A stretch of 64,000 nucleotides of DNA from Amycolatopsis mongoliensis (GCF_030285665.1 NZ_CP127295.1:9672001-9736000); one strand, 5' to 3'. Numbered from the stretch's first letter, positions 51,347-60,289 are shown. Program-made: numbers and translations. The notes: generated by a model from the sequence alone, not told the origin.

Positions 51347-52096
51347 TTACGCGGCGGTCCAGCCGCCGTCGAGCGGGATGGAAGCCCCGGTGACGTGGCC
51401 GGCGTGCGGCGAGCACAGCCACGTCACCAGGGAAGCGACGTCGTCGGCTTCGATGAGCTTCTTGATGGCGGCGCGCTTGAGGAGGACCTCGGCGACGACG
51501 TCCTCGCGCGGGATGTCGTGCTCGGCGGCCTGCGCCTCGATCTGGCCGTCGACGAGGGGGGTGCGGACGTATCCGGGGTTCACGCAGTTGCTCGTGACGC
51601 CGTGTTCGGCGCCTTCGAGGGCGGCGACCTTGGAGAGACCTTCGAGACCGTGCTTGGCGGCGACGTACGCGGATTTGAAGGCGGAAGCGCGAAGCCCGTG
51701 GACGCTCGACATGTTGACGATCCGGCCGAAGCCCCTGGCGTACATCGACGGAAGCGTGTGCCGGATGAGCAGGAAGGGAGCGGTGACCATCAGCGCCTGG
51801 ATGCGGGTGAACACGTCCGGCGGGAAGTCTTCGAGCGGCGCGACGTGCTGGATCCCGGCGTTGTTGACCAGGATGTCGACCTCGGCGGGCAGGGTGCCGA
51901 TGGTCGTGGGATCGGTGAGGTCGGCGGCGTGCGCCCACCCCCCGACCTCGGTGGCGACGGCTTCGGCGTTGGCCGCGTCGACGTCGACGACGTGTACCTT
52001 GGCCCCGGCCGCCGCGAGGGCGCGGACGCAGGCCAGGCCGATACCGCCGGCCCCGCCGGTGACGAGGGCGGTACGCCCGTCCAGATCGCTGGTCAT
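51347..52096 (-). CDS. bdhA: D-3-hydroxybutyrate dehydrogenase
   Basis: 249 aa SDR. TGGAGGIG (13-20), NNAGIQHV (78-85), Tyr144 and Lys148. The residues that bind 3-hydroxybutyrate in the Pseudomonas fragi enzyme (Gln94, His144, Lys152, Gln196; Tyr155 catalytic) all align at a constant offset of 11: Gln83, His133, Lys141, Gln185, Tyr144. It oxidises D-3-hydroxybutyrate to acetoacetate with NAD. ATG 52096. First gene of the operon with the MHS transporter and PucR regulator. Confidence 0.93.
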   Translation of the reverse strand: MTSDLDGRTALVTGGAGGIGLACVRALAAAGAKVHVVDVDAANAEAVATEVGGWAHAADLTDPTTIGTLPAEVDILVNNAGIQHVAPLEDFPPDVFTRIQALMVTAPFLLIRHTLPSMYARGFGRIVNMSSVHGLRASAFKSAYVAAKHGLEGLSKVAALEGAEHGVTSNCVNPGYVRTPLVDGQIEAQAAEHDIPREDVVAEVLLKRAAIKKLIEADDVASLVTWLCSPHAGHVTGASIPLDGGWTAA

Positions 52097-52145
52097 GGAC
52101 GGGAACGGTAAGCGTGACCCGGGTCCCGGGCTATGTGTGCGGGAG

Positions 52146-52334
52146 CTACAGCTCGCGAAGATCCTGTGGCGCGGAAGCACACACGATGATCAGGAAGGCG
52201 CCCCACGATCGGGTGGAGATTTCGAGGGTGCCGCCCGAGCGGTCCTTGGTGTCGCGGATTTTTGCCGCAGGTCCGAGCGCCACTTCGACGCAGTTCTCCC
52301 GCTCCGAATAGCGGGAGGTTCGCCACTCACTCAC
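52146..52334 (-). CDS. DUF397 protein
   Basis: 62 aa. Opens WRTSRYSERENCVEVA and ends in the STRSWGAFL block typical of DUF397. Such proteins are encoded directly downstream of XRE/DUF5753 regulators in actinomycetes (WhiJ-type pairs, sometimes discussed as toxin-antitoxin-like). GTG 52334 overlaps the 3' end of the regulator gene. The DUF397 frame is intact although its partner is frameshifted. Confidence 0.88.
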   Translation of the reverse strand: MSEWRTSRYSERENCVEVALGPAAKIRDTKDRSGGTLEISTRSWGAFLIIVCASAPQDLREL

Positions 52335-53180
52335 CAGAGCCTCCGAGTTCGGCGATCACCTCCCCGATGAACCGGGCGCTCTCTCCCTCGTCCATCGCCG
52401 ATGCCGCCATGGTTTTCGCCGCCGCGCGGTAACTGGCCACCTGATCGTCATCGTAGAGGTAGGCGCTCGCGTGGTGGAGTTCGACGAAAACGATCGACGG
52501 CAGGGTCGCGAAGTCGAGTACCGCGAAGTTGTGGGACGGGCCATCGGCGGGCCCGACCGGCACCGGCATCACCTGAAGCTTGATGTTCCTACGCACGGCA
52601 GCCTTCAGCAGGTGCCGCAACTGCTCGGCCATTACGTGCGCGCCGCCTACCTCCGCCCGCACGGCGATTTCGCCCACCAACACGTGGTAATCGAGCGGGT
52701 CGTGCCTCGTCAGCGCACTGCGCCGCGCCAGCCGCGACTGGACCACCCGCTCGATTTGCCCCGGTTGAAGACCTCGCGCCCCCCATGACCGCGCGCACAT
52801 AAGCAGGAGTCTGGAAAAGTCCGGGAATCACCGCCGGCTCCCAGTCGAAGATCGCCTCCGCCGTGCGCTCATGCTCGGCATAGTTCGAGACATTCGCCGC
52901 AACCCCGGGCACTCGCTTCTCCAGCCAGCTCGGCTCGCGCGCGTTCTTGGCCAGTTCCAGCAGCCGAGCGCGCTCCCCCGGCTCGACCACCAGCACCCCC
53001 AACAACAGAGCCACCTGCTCCACCTTGGGGATCCGCTTCCGTTCTCCCAGTTGGACAACTCCTGCGCGTGCACCCCGATCAACCTCGCGAGCTCCCGCAC
53101 CCGAGGTCCCGGGCCGTCCGGCACGCGCGCAGCCCGAAGCCGAGCGCTCTCGCCCGGGGTGTGGCGAAGGGTGTCGCCAT
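52327..53180 (-). pseudogene. XRE-family regulator with DUF5753 domain, three frameshifts
   Basis: Reading across frames gives a normal protein: MATPFATPRARALGFGLRA, then ELARLIGVHAQELSNWENG (HTH), RIPKVEQVALLLGVL, WEPAVIPGLFQTPAYVRAVMG, and the DUF5753 rest to GEVIAELG. A base is missing near 53090 and near 53036, and one G/C is extra in the six-base run 52779-52784. Start ATG 53180. Either a real pseudogene or three indel errors in a low-quality stretch. Its DUF397 partner follows immediately. Confidence 0.75.
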
Positions 53181-53266
53181 GACCGCATTCTGTCACCGGG
53201 GTCCGACATTCCCGGCGTCCCCGCTTCGGCTGGTGTCACAAATCCGCGTCAGGTTTCCTGCCGGTC

Positions 53267-53707
53267 ATGGACCCGGACCACGCCCTCCTGACCCGGCTGC
53301 GCGACCTGACCGAAACCCTCCCCGGCGACGTCTCCTGGCTCGCCGGCCCACCCCTGCGCGCGGACGGCATGCGCGACCTCGGCGAGCGGCTCGCCTGCCT
53401 CGGCGCCGACCTGATCGGCCGGGCCGGCGTGCTCGACGAGATCGCCGCCGCCCGCCTGCCCGCCCACGGCTGGATCCCCGAGTGCGGGCCGGATCCGCGC
53501 CGCCGGCTCGCGCACTACGTAGGCCGCGGCGAGGTCCGGCTCGGCCTCATCTACTTCGCGAGCTGCGGCGCGGGCTGCTTCCCGTTCTACGGCACCGATC
53601 CGGCCGAGAAGACCGTCCGGCACGAGCGGTGCGACAAGTGCGTCAAGGAGGCCTACCGGCTCATGAGCGTTCCTTCAGCACCGCCAGGTAGTGCGCGTTC
53701 GTCATGA
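53267..53707 (+). CDS. hypothetical protein with Cys-rich C-terminal half
   Basis: 146 aa. A helical N-terminal half, then CGAGCFPFYG and HERCDKCVKEAYRL, four Cys plus His that could bind metal. No family recognised. Its last 47 bp overlap the convergent VOC gene, so the C-terminal tail (PSAPPGSARSS) may not be conserved. Confidence 0.5.
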   Translation: MDPDHALLTRLRDLTETLPGDVSWLAGPPLRADGMRDLGERLACLGADLIGRAGVLDEIAAARLPAHGWIPECGPDPRRRLAHYVGRGEVRLGLIYFASCGAGCFPFYGTDPAEKTVRHERCDKCVKEAYRLMSVPSAPPGSARSS

Positions 53708-54053
53708 CGCCGAGGACGTTGCCGAACGGGTCGACGACCGACGCGGTCACGAACCCGGGCCCCCGCTCGGTGATCGGCTCGTGCTCCTTCGCGCCCAGCT
53801 CGTGCAGGCGCGCGACGGTGGCCTCGAGGTCGTCGACGTGCCAGTAGACGATCTCGCCGCTCGCCCCGCCCCGGCTCGCCGGGACGTACCTGCGGTCGAT
53901 GAGGCCGAGTTCGTGCTGGTGGTCGCCGATCCTGAACTCGGCGTACCCGGGCCGGTGGAAGTACGGCTCGATCCCCAGGAACTCGGTGTACCAGGCCTGT
54001 GCGGCCGCGTGGTCGTCGGCGAAGTAGGAGACGGTGGCCATTCCTCGCAGCAT
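53661..54053 (-). CDS. VOC-family (glyoxalase/bleomycin-resistance fold) protein
   Basis: 130 aa from ATG 54053 (GAGGAG upstream). Two VOC repeats: VSYFADDHAAAQAWYTEFLGIEPYF and IVYWHVDDLEATVARLHELG, ending VVDPFGNVLGVM. Metal-dependent enzymes or binding proteins; substrate unknown. Divergent from the WYL regulator. Confidence 0.87.
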   Translation of the reverse strand: MLRGMATVSYFADDHAAAQAWYTEFLGIEPYFHRPGYAEFRIGDHQHELGLIDRRYVPASRGGASGEIVYWHVDDLEATVARLHELGAKEHEPITERGPGFVTASVVDPFGNVLGVMTNAHYLAVLKERS

Positions 54054-54095
54054 GTCTGCTCCTCTCAAGCGGTGTGGAGCCATCATGCGGACTTG

Positions 54096-54118
54096 AAGTG
54101 CGCACCGAATGAGCACTT
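54096..54118. promoter_or_regulatory. inverted repeat between VOC and WYL-regulator genes
   Basis: AAGTGC (54096-54101) and GCACTT (54113-54118), 11 bp apart, in the 84-bp divergent promoter region. Candidate operator for the WYL regulator. Confidence 0.4.
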
Positions 54119-54137
54119 TGTTTGCGAGACTTCTCCC

Positions 54138-55088
54138 ATGCGTGCCGACCGTCTCGTGGCCACCCTCCTGCTGATGCAGACCCGCGGCCGCGTCACGGCC
54201 GCCGAGCTGGCGGCGGAGCTGGAGATCTCCGTCGCGACGGCCCGCCGCGACCTCGAAGCGCTCTCGACGGCGGGGGTGCCCGTCTACCCGCAGCCGGGCC
54301 GCGGCGGCGGGTGGCAGCTGGTCGGGGGCGCCCGCACGGACCTGTCCGGCCTGACCGCGAGCGAGGCGCAGGCCCTGTTCCTCCTGGCCGGCCCGGCCGC
54401 CGCGGCGGCCCCGGAGGTCAAGTCCGCCCTGCGGAAGCTGATGGGCGCCCTGCCGGGCACGTTCCGCGCGGACGCCTCGGCGGCCGCGGAGGCGGTGCTC
54501 GTCGACCAGGCGGGCTGGGGCGAGCGGGTGAAGGACCGGCCGCCGCTGGTTTCGCTGCTGCGGGACGCCGTCATCGCGCGCCGCCGCGTCCGGCTCACCT
54601 ACGCCGGACGCGAGAAGACGGAACGGCTCGTGGACCCCTGGGGCCTGGTCGACAAGGACGACGTCTGGTACCTGGTCGCGGGGACCGCGAAGGGCCGCCG
54701 GACGTTCCGGGTGGACCGGATCGTCGCGGCGGACGTGACCGCGGAGGCGGCCGACCGGCCGTCCGATCTGGAGCTGGCCGCGGTGTGGGACGAGGTCGTC
54801 GAGGAAGTGGAGAAGCGACGGTCACTGCTCACCGCGGACGTGGTGCTCGACCGCCGCCACTTCGGCGTGCTGCGCGACCGGTTCGGCCGGCACTGCGAAC
54901 GGGTCGCGGAGCTGCCGGACGGCCGGGTACGCGCCCGCGTCGCCGCCCCCGCGCCGATCATGATCGCCCAGGAGCTGGCGGGCTGGGGCGCCCTCGTCGA
55001 GGTCGAACGCCCGGACTCCGTGAAGGCCGAGCTGGCCCGCCTGGGTTCCGAGCTGATTGCCCGGTATGCACCCGGATGTCGCGAATGA
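54138..55088 (+). CDS. HTH/WYL-domain transcriptional regulator (YafY type)
   Basis: 316 aa. N-terminal DeoR-like winged helix (LLMQTRGRVTAAELAAELEIS then ATARRDLEALSTAGVPVYPQ), WYL domain about 140-220 with WYLVAG, and a WCX C-terminal region. Probably controls the divergent VOC gene. ATG 54138. Confidence 0.9.
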   Translation: MRADRLVATLLLMQTRGRVTAAELAAELEISVATARRDLEALSTAGVPVYPQPGRGGGWQLVGGARTDLSGLTASEAQALFLLAGPAAAAAPEVKSALRKLMGALPGTFRADASAAAEAVLVDQAGWGERVKDRPPLVSLLRDAVIARRRVRLTYAGREKTERLVDPWGLVDKDDVWYLVAGTAKGRRTFRVDRIVAADVTAEAADRPSDLELAAVWDEVVEEVEKRRSLLTADVVLDRRHFGVLRDRFGRHCERVAELPDGRVRARVAAPAPIMIAQELAGWGALVEVERPDSVKAELARLGSELIARYAPGCRE

Positions 55089-55168
55089 CCACCGTCGCCG
55101 CCTTCCGCCGCGTGCTCGCCGAAAGCGAAGGTCCGAAGTCCGCGAAGATCGAACTCGCGCGCCTTTGA
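55085..55168 (+). CDS. possible 27-aa ORF coupled to the WYL regulator
   Basis: ATG 55085 overlaps the WYL-regulator stop (ATGA) and gives MTTVAAFRRVLAESEG then PKSAKIELARL. It may be a translated microprotein, a remnant of a longer gene, or chance. Confidence 0.25.
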   Translation: MTTVAAFRRVLAESEGPKSAKIELARL

Positions 55169-55365
55169 TCGAACCCGCTCACCCGTTATGCTCGGTGAAC
55201 GGCGTTAATCACTCCACTGTAGACAGTAGGAAGACCCACTACGAGTGACCGTTACTCACCGGTATCTGGCCGTTCGGAGTATCCGGGATCACCCGTTTGC
55301 TGTTACTGTGACGCCTCCGTGACCTGAACGTGCGTTCGGCGACACTTCGGTGAGGGCAGACCAAG

Positions 55366-57432
55366 ATGCGTGACGATGTGGTCGAGGCGAGTGCGGTGGT
55401 CCGGCACACGCCGGACGTGGTGTGGCAGATCGTCGGATCGCCGGAGTGGTACTCGAGGTTCGTGCCCGAGATCGCCGGCTGCGAGGTCCACGAGCACGCC
55501 GCCCGCGGGCGGGGGCCCAGGGGCTTCGTCCGGATCGTCCCCGAGCGCGGGCGGATGATCGAGGCACAGGTGCAGGCCGTCGTGTACCGGCCGGGCGAGC
55601 ACGTCGTGTGGTGCGGCGTCCCCGACGAGGGCACGTGGGTCTCCCTCGAGCTGAGACCCTTGGCCGGCGGCAAGACCGAGCTGTTCGTCCGGATGATGCT
55701 GCCGCCGTCGTACCTGGATCTGGTGTCGTCGGTGAAGAAGGACGTCCGCGCCCTCGCGCGGCGCCTCGACCTGTACCTGGCCGGGCAGTCCGATCCCGAC
55801 GCCGACCGTGACGGCAACAAGGCCACCAAGCTGCGCACCACGAGCGTCCTGCTGCGCGCCGGGGTCATCAGCGCGGGCCGCCCGGACAAGATCGCCCGCC
55901 AGCTCAACTCCCTCGCCCAGTGGGGCGCCACCATCGCCGGCGGCTACCAGGCCGCCGCGGCCCGCGTCCCCGACGAGCCCGCCCTGCACGACGAGCGCAG
56001 CCTCCGCACCTTCCGGCAGGTCCAGGAGCGCAGCGACCGGCTCGCGAACGGGCTGAGCGAGCTCGGTGTCGGCGAACGCGACCGGATCGCGCTGATGTGC
56101 CGCAACCACGCCGCGATGGTCGAGTCGTTCGTCGCCGCCAGCAAGCTCGGCGCGGACGTCGTGCTGCTGAACACCGGCCTGTCCGCGGCCTCGGTCAAGG
56201 AGGTGCTCGCCGAGCACCGGCCGGCCGCCGTGCTGGCCGACGACGAGTTCGCGCAGACCATCGCGAACGTCCCGGGCGAGTTCGCCCGGATCAGCACCTG
56301 GCCGGACGCCGAAACCGGCTACCCGACCGTCGACGAGCTGATCCACGCCGCGCCCGCCGACCCGCCCAAGCCGGTCGACCGGCCGGGCCGCGTGGTCGTG
56401 CTCACGTCCGGGACCTCCGGCACGCCGAAAGGCGCGCGGCGCCCCACGCCGAAGGGCATGGGGACGGCCGCGGCGATCCTCGACCGGATTCCCCTGCGCG
56501 CCGGCGACCGGATCCTCGTCGCGGCGCCGCTGTTCCACAGCTGGGGCCTGGCCGCGATGCAGCTCGGCATGGCGCTGCGGGCGTCGCTCGCGCTGATCCG
56601 CAAGTTCGACGCCGAAGAGACGCTGCGGGCGGTCGCCGAGCAGAAGTGCGACGCGCTGTTCGCCGTGCCGATCATGCTGCAGCGGATCATGGACCTGCCC
56701 GAGCGGGTGCGGGCGCGCTACGACCTGTCGTCGCTGCGGATCGTCGCGAGCAGCGGCTCGGCGATGTCCGGGGCGTTCGTGAGCCAGTTCATGGACACCT
56801 TCGGCGACGTCCTCTACAACTTCTACGGCTCGACCGAGGTGTCCTGGGCGAGCATCGCCGACCCGGCCGACCTGCGCGCGGCGCCGACCACGGCCGGCCG
56901 CTGCCCGCTCGGCACGCGCGTCGCGATCCTCGACGAGGACCGCAAGCCCGTCCCGCCGGGCGGCGAGGGCCAGATCTTCGTCGGCAACGACATGTTGTTC
57001 GACGGCTACACGAACGGCAAGGACCCGGCGCGCGCGGCGGACCTGATGGCCACCGGCGACGTCGGCTACCTCGACGCGGCGGGCCGCCTGTTCGTCACCG
57101 GCCGCGCCGACGAGATGATCGTGTCCGGCGGCGAGAACGTGTTCCCCCGTCCGGTCGAAGAAGCGCTGGTGGCACTGCCCGGCGTGCACGACGCGGCGGT
57201 GGTCGGCGTGGCGGACGCGGAGTGGGGCCAGCGCCTCGCGGCGTACGTCGTCCCGCGCCGCGGCGCCTCGCTGCACGCCGAGGACATCCGGGCCTACATC
57301 CACCAGCGGCTGGCCCGGTTCGCCGTGCCGCGCGACGTGTACTTCGTGCCCGACCTGCCGCGCAACGCGACGGGCAAGATCCTCAAGCGCCTGCTGCACG
57401 ACGACACCTGGCCCGTGGCCTCCGACTACTGA
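55366..57432 (+). CDS. SRPBCC (START-like) domain fused to acyl-CoA ligase
   Basis: 688 aa. Residues about 1-145 are an SRPBCC lipid-binding domain (VVWQIVGSPEWYSRFVPEI; VSLELRPLAGGKTELFVRM). Residues about 165-688 are an AMP-binding acyl-CoA synthetase: TSGTSGTPKGARR (P-loop), FYGSTEVSW, TGDVGYLDAAGRLFVTGR, and C-terminal Lys in NATGKILKR. It activates fatty or other carboxylic acids to CoA esters; the lipid-binding domain may deliver substrate. The fusion is unusual. ATG 55366. The preceding 55169-55365 holds its promoter; no gene seen there. Confidence 0.88.
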   Translation: MRDDVVEASAVVRHTPDVVWQIVGSPEWYSRFVPEIAGCEVHEHAARGRGPRGFVRIVPERGRMIEAQVQAVVYRPGEHVVWCGVPDEGTWVSLELRPLAGGKTELFVRMMLPPSYLDLVSSVKKDVRALARRLDLYLAGQSDPDADRDGNKATKLRTTSVLLRAGVISAGRPDKIARQLNSLAQWGATIAGGYQAAAARVPDEPALHDERSLRTFRQVQERSDRLANGLSELGVGERDRIALMCRNHAAMVESFVAASKLGADVVLLNTGLSAASVKEVLAEHRPAAVLADDEFAQTIANVPGEFARISTWPDAETGYPTVDELIHAAPADPPKPVDRPGRVVVLTSGTSGTPKGARRPTPKGMGTAAAILDRIPLRAGDRILVAAPLFHSWGLAAMQLGMALRASLALIRKFDAEETLRAVAEQKCDALFAVPIMLQRIMDLPERVRARYDLSSLRIVASSGSAMSGAFVSQFMDTFGDVLYNFYGSTEVSWASIADPADLRAAPTTAGRCPLGTRVAILDEDRKPVPPGGEGQIFVGNDMLFDGYTNGKDPARAADLMATGDVGYLDAAGRLFVTGRADEMIVSGGENVFPRPVEEALVALPGVHDAAVVGVADAEWGQRLAAYVVPRRGASLHAEDIRAYIHQRLARFAVPRDVYFVPDLPRNATGKILKRLLHDDTWPVASDY

Positions 57433-57695
57433 TGCCCGAACACACCCCCGACGGCCGCTACATCGTCGTGGACGGGCGTCGCCGGCGCGCGACGGACCCG
57501 CAGATCGCGGACACCGTCCGCGACCGGCTGCAGAAGCACCTGATGGCGGCCCGGCGGGTGCAGGACCGCGCGCGCACCCAGCTGGCGAAGGTGGCGCTGG
57601 GCGAACGCGGCGAGCCGTGGTGGGAGCAGACGTCCGCGCAACGGCGGGAACGGTGGGAAAGCGGCCTCGCCGAGCTCGATCAGCCCACCGGCTGA
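57432..57695 (+). CDS. small hypothetical protein (annotated Tol-like in some actinomycetes)
   Basis: 87 aa, highly charged: DGRYIVVDGRRRRATDPQIA then LGERGEPWWEQTSAQRRERW. No membrane segment. ATG 57432 overlaps the ligase stop (TGATG), so it is cotranscribed and translationally coupled. Function unknown. Confidence 0.7.
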   Translation: MPEHTPDGRYIVVDGRRRRATDPQIADTVRDRLQKHLMAARRVQDRARTQLAKVALGERGEPWWEQTSAQRRERWESGLAELDQPTG

Positions 57696-58279
57696 CGCAG
57701 CACGGTCCTGAGCTTCGCCGGTTCCACGCGCCGCGGGTCGCCGAGGTAGACCTCGTGGTGCAGGCCGGCCGGCTTCAGTCCGTGCCGGTCGAGGAATTCG
57801 CCGTGCAGGCGGGCCAGGAGCGGACCTTCGTCGTCGTACGAGCCGATGTGCAGCGCCTGCGCGCACCGGCCCTCGTGCAGCTTCTCCAGCCGGACCGGCG
57901 CGTCGATCTTCTTCTTGCGCCGCACCGATTCCCGGGCTTGCTCGACGGCGTCCTCGCCGATCCACGCGGGCTGGCAGATGAGCATCGTCCACCGCCAGGA
58001 GTCCTTGGCCCGCACGGTGAACGCGGTGTAGTCCTCGGCCCACCACAGACCTTCCAGCGGCCCGACGACGAAGTCTTCGCCGGCTTGCTTCGCCGTCATC
58101 TTGATCGTGTACGCGAAGGCGTACAGGGCTTCGACGGCCTTCCGGTAGCTCTCGGCCGTGTTCGGGTTGCCGCGGCCGTCGATCGCGAGGAACTGCTGCC
58201 CGGGCACGTCGACGAGCGCCCAGTCGGTGTTCTTCGGCGCGTACAGCTGCTTGAGGTCTTTCTTGACGTCGTAGGGCAT
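57680..58279 (-). CDS. GyrI-like small-molecule-binding protein
   Basis: 199 aa. SHV-type fold pattern: MPYDVKKDLKQLYAPK, FLAIDGRGNPNTAESYRKAVEALYAFAY, LEGLWWAED, and LHEVYL-like end (LHHEVYLGDPRR). Family members bind drugs or cyclopropanoid hydrolase substrates. ATG 58279 overlaps the PadR stop (TGATG), so it is the second gene of the PadR operon; the 3' end overlaps the convergent small gene by 16 bp. Confidence 0.84.
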   Translation of the reverse strand: MPYDVKKDLKQLYAPKNTDWALVDVPGQQFLAIDGRGNPNTAESYRKAVEALYAFAYTIKMTAKQAGEDFVVGPLEGLWWAEDYTAFTVRAKDSWRWTMLICQPAWIGEDAVEQARESVRRKKKIDAPVRLEKLHEGRCAQALHIGSYDDEGPLLARLHGEFLDRHGLKPAGLHHEVYLGDPRRVEPAKLRTVLRQPVG

Positions 58280-58791
58280 CAGATCGTCCTTCCGGCCAGC
58301 CAGGCGGCTTCGGCTTCGAGCTGAGCGAGGGAGTAGTCGAAGATCGCCCGGACGAACGGCGGGGCCTCGACCGCGGCCGCGCGGCGGACTTCGGCCAGCC
58401 GCTCCTCGACCGCTTCGGCGCGCCGGGCCAGCGCCGCGGCGAGCCGATCGGGCGGGATCGCCGGGCTGTTGGCCAGCCCGACCAGCAGCGGCGGGTGCAC
58501 CGGGCGCAGCTCGGCGACGGCCGCCTCCGCGGCCGCCGCGCACGCACGCCGGCCCGCCTCCGTCGCCGTGTAGGTCTTCTTGGCCTTGGCGTGCGCCCGC
58601 TCCCCCGCGACCTCGGCGACCAGGCCGCGGTCGCGCAGTTTGCCGAGCACGTAGTAGATCGAGCTGAAACCGAGGGCGGTCCACTCGCGCATGCCGCGTG
58701 CCGAGACGACCTCGTCCAGCTCGTAGCCGTGTCTCGGCCGCTCGACCACGAGGCCGAGCACCGTCAGTTCCGCGTCGGTCAGCACTTCCAT
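58279..58791 (-). CDS. PadR-family transcriptional regulator
   Basis: 170 aa. Winged HTH (LTDAELTVLGLVVERPRHGYEL; SSIYYVLGKLRDRGLVAEV) followed by the helical PadR C-terminal domain. Its start codon lies in an 18-bp dyad, so autorepression is likely. Probably also controls the cotranscribed GyrI-like gene, a common drug-sensing pair. Confidence 0.9.
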   Translation of the reverse strand: MEVLTDAELTVLGLVVERPRHGYELDEVVSARGMREWTALGFSSIYYVLGKLRDRGLVAEVAGERAHAKAKKTYTATEAGRRACAAAAEAAVAELRPVHPPLLVGLANSPAIPPDRLAAALARRAEAVEERLAEVRRAAAVEAPPFVRAIFDYSLAQLEAEAAWLAGRTI

Positions 58792-58808
58792 ATTCTAGAG
58801 CTAGAATA
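58791..58808. promoter_or_regulatory. candidate PadR operator overlapping the padR start
   Basis: TATTCTAGAGCTAGAATA: arms TATTCTAG and CTAGAATA (8 bp, perfect) around AG. It is strongly AT-rich for this genome and its left edge is the A/T of the PadR start codon. A leaderless or near-leaderless transcript would be expected. Confidence 0.6.
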
Positions 58809-58935
58809 CGGCGGCTCGTCAAGGTCGCCGGAAAATGTCGGTGGGTGCTGGCATGCTTCACCGGGTAAGCCTCCCCGGGCCACTAGCCTGGGGAATTCGA
58901 CCGGACGGCAAAGGAAACCAGTGGGGGGACAGGTG

Positions 58936-60240
58936 GTGACGGCGGTGCCGTGGACCGCGGAACGCGTGGCCGGGCTCGCGCCGGATCCCGCTTCGGAGAA
59001 GGCGGGCCGGGCGCTGGCCGCGCCGGCGAAGTGGTCGGGCGCGGGAGCGTCCGAGGATGCCGTGTGGGGCTTCTGCCAGGGCAGCGGCAAGAAGCCGTAC
59101 CAGACGTGCGTCGAGCTCGCCGAGCCCGCGTTCCGGTGTTCCTGTCCCAGCCGGAAGTTCCCCTGCAAGCACGCGCTCGGGCTGTTGCTGTCGTGGGCGG
59201 CCGGGCAGGTCGACACCGGTCCGGCACCCGACTGGGTGCACTCCTGGCTGGCCGAACGCGCCGACCGCGCCCAGCGGGCGGAAAAACGCGCGGAGGCGGC
59301 CGGGCCGAAGGACGAGGAAGCGGCCGCGCGGCGCGCCGGGGAACGCGCCGCGCGCGTCGAAGGCGGCGTCGCGGAGCTGAAGATCTGGCTGACCGACCGG
59401 GTCGGCGCGGGTTTCGCCGGATTCGAGCGCAGCGGCGGTGAGGAGCTGCGCACGGTGGCCGCGCGGATGGTGGACGCCCAGGCGCCCGGCCTGGCGGGCG
59501 GACTGCGGCGGGCGGCGGCGATCGTCGGCCGCCGCGACTGGCCGGAGGCGCTGCTCGGCGAGCTGTCGATGCTGTACCTGCTCGGGGACGCGGCGACCCG
59601 GCTGGATTCACTGCCGGGTCCGCTGGCGGAAACCGTCCGGACGCGGCTGGGGTTTTCGGTGGAGACCGCCCGGGTGCTCGAGAGCGGCGAGCGCGTGTCC
59701 GACGAGTGGCTGATCGCGGGCGCGGCCGACGAGGAGAACGACCGGTTGCTCACGCGCCGCACGTGGCTGCGCGGGCGGCGCACGGGCCGGGACGCGCTGG
59801 TGCTGTCGTTCGCGCCACCCGGCCGGCCGCTGGACGCGTCGTTGCCACCCGGGCACTTCTTGACGGCGGAGCTGGCGTTCTACCCGGGCGCGGCGCCCCT
59901 GCGAGCGCTGGTGGCCGAGCGCGGCATCCCGTTGCCGGCCCCGGCCGCCGAGGGCGGTTCGATCTCGGACGCGCTGGCGGCGTACTCGCGGGCGATGGCG
60001 GCGGACCCGTGGCTGGAGCGCTGGCCGGTGCTGCTTTCCGGGGTGACGCCCGCGGAGCACGCGGGCGGGTGGTGTCTGTCCGAAAAGGACGGGACCGCGC
60101 TGCCGCTGGTGCCGTACGCGTTCCCGTGGTCGTTGCTCGCGATGTCCGCGGGCAGGCCGCTGACGGTGGCGGGCGAGTGGAGCCAGTCGGGGCTGCGGCC
60201 GCTGATGTGCTGGCAGGAGGACCGGGCGGTGCGGCTGTGA
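58936..60240 (+). CDS. SWIM zinc-finger protein
   Basis: 434 aa from GTG 58936 (GGGGGGAC upstream; GTG 58921 with AAAGGA is also possible). SWIM motif C68-x-C70-x6-C77-x-H79 (FRCSCPSRKFPCKH). The rest is a helical, Arg/Ala-rich domain with no other known motif. SWIM domains bind DNA or proteins. First gene of a conserved-looking operon with DUF5691, MoxR ATPase and DUF5682 genes. Confidence 0.88.
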   Translation: MTAVPWTAERVAGLAPDPASEKAGRALAAPAKWSGAGASEDAVWGFCQGSGKKPYQTCVELAEPAFRCSCPSRKFPCKHALGLLLSWAAGQVDTGPAPDWVHSWLAERADRAQRAEKRAEAAGPKDEEAAARRAGERAARVEGGVAELKIWLTDRVGAGFAGFERSGGEELRTVAARMVDAQAPGLAGGLRRAAAIVGRRDWPEALLGELSMLYLLGDAATRLDSLPGPLAETVRTRLGFSVETARVLESGERVSDEWLIAGAADEENDRLLTRRTWLRGRRTGRDALVLSFAPPGRPLDASLPPGHFLTAELAFYPGAAPLRALVAERGIPLPAPAAEGGSISDALAAYSRAMAADPWLERWPVLLSGVTPAEHAGGWCLSEKDGTALPLVPYAFPWSLLAMSAGRPLTVAGEWSQSGLRPLMCWQEDRAVRL

Positions 60241-60289
60241 CTCCCGGTTTCCTCGCCCCGAACCACGATCACGAACAGGAGGTGCGACC

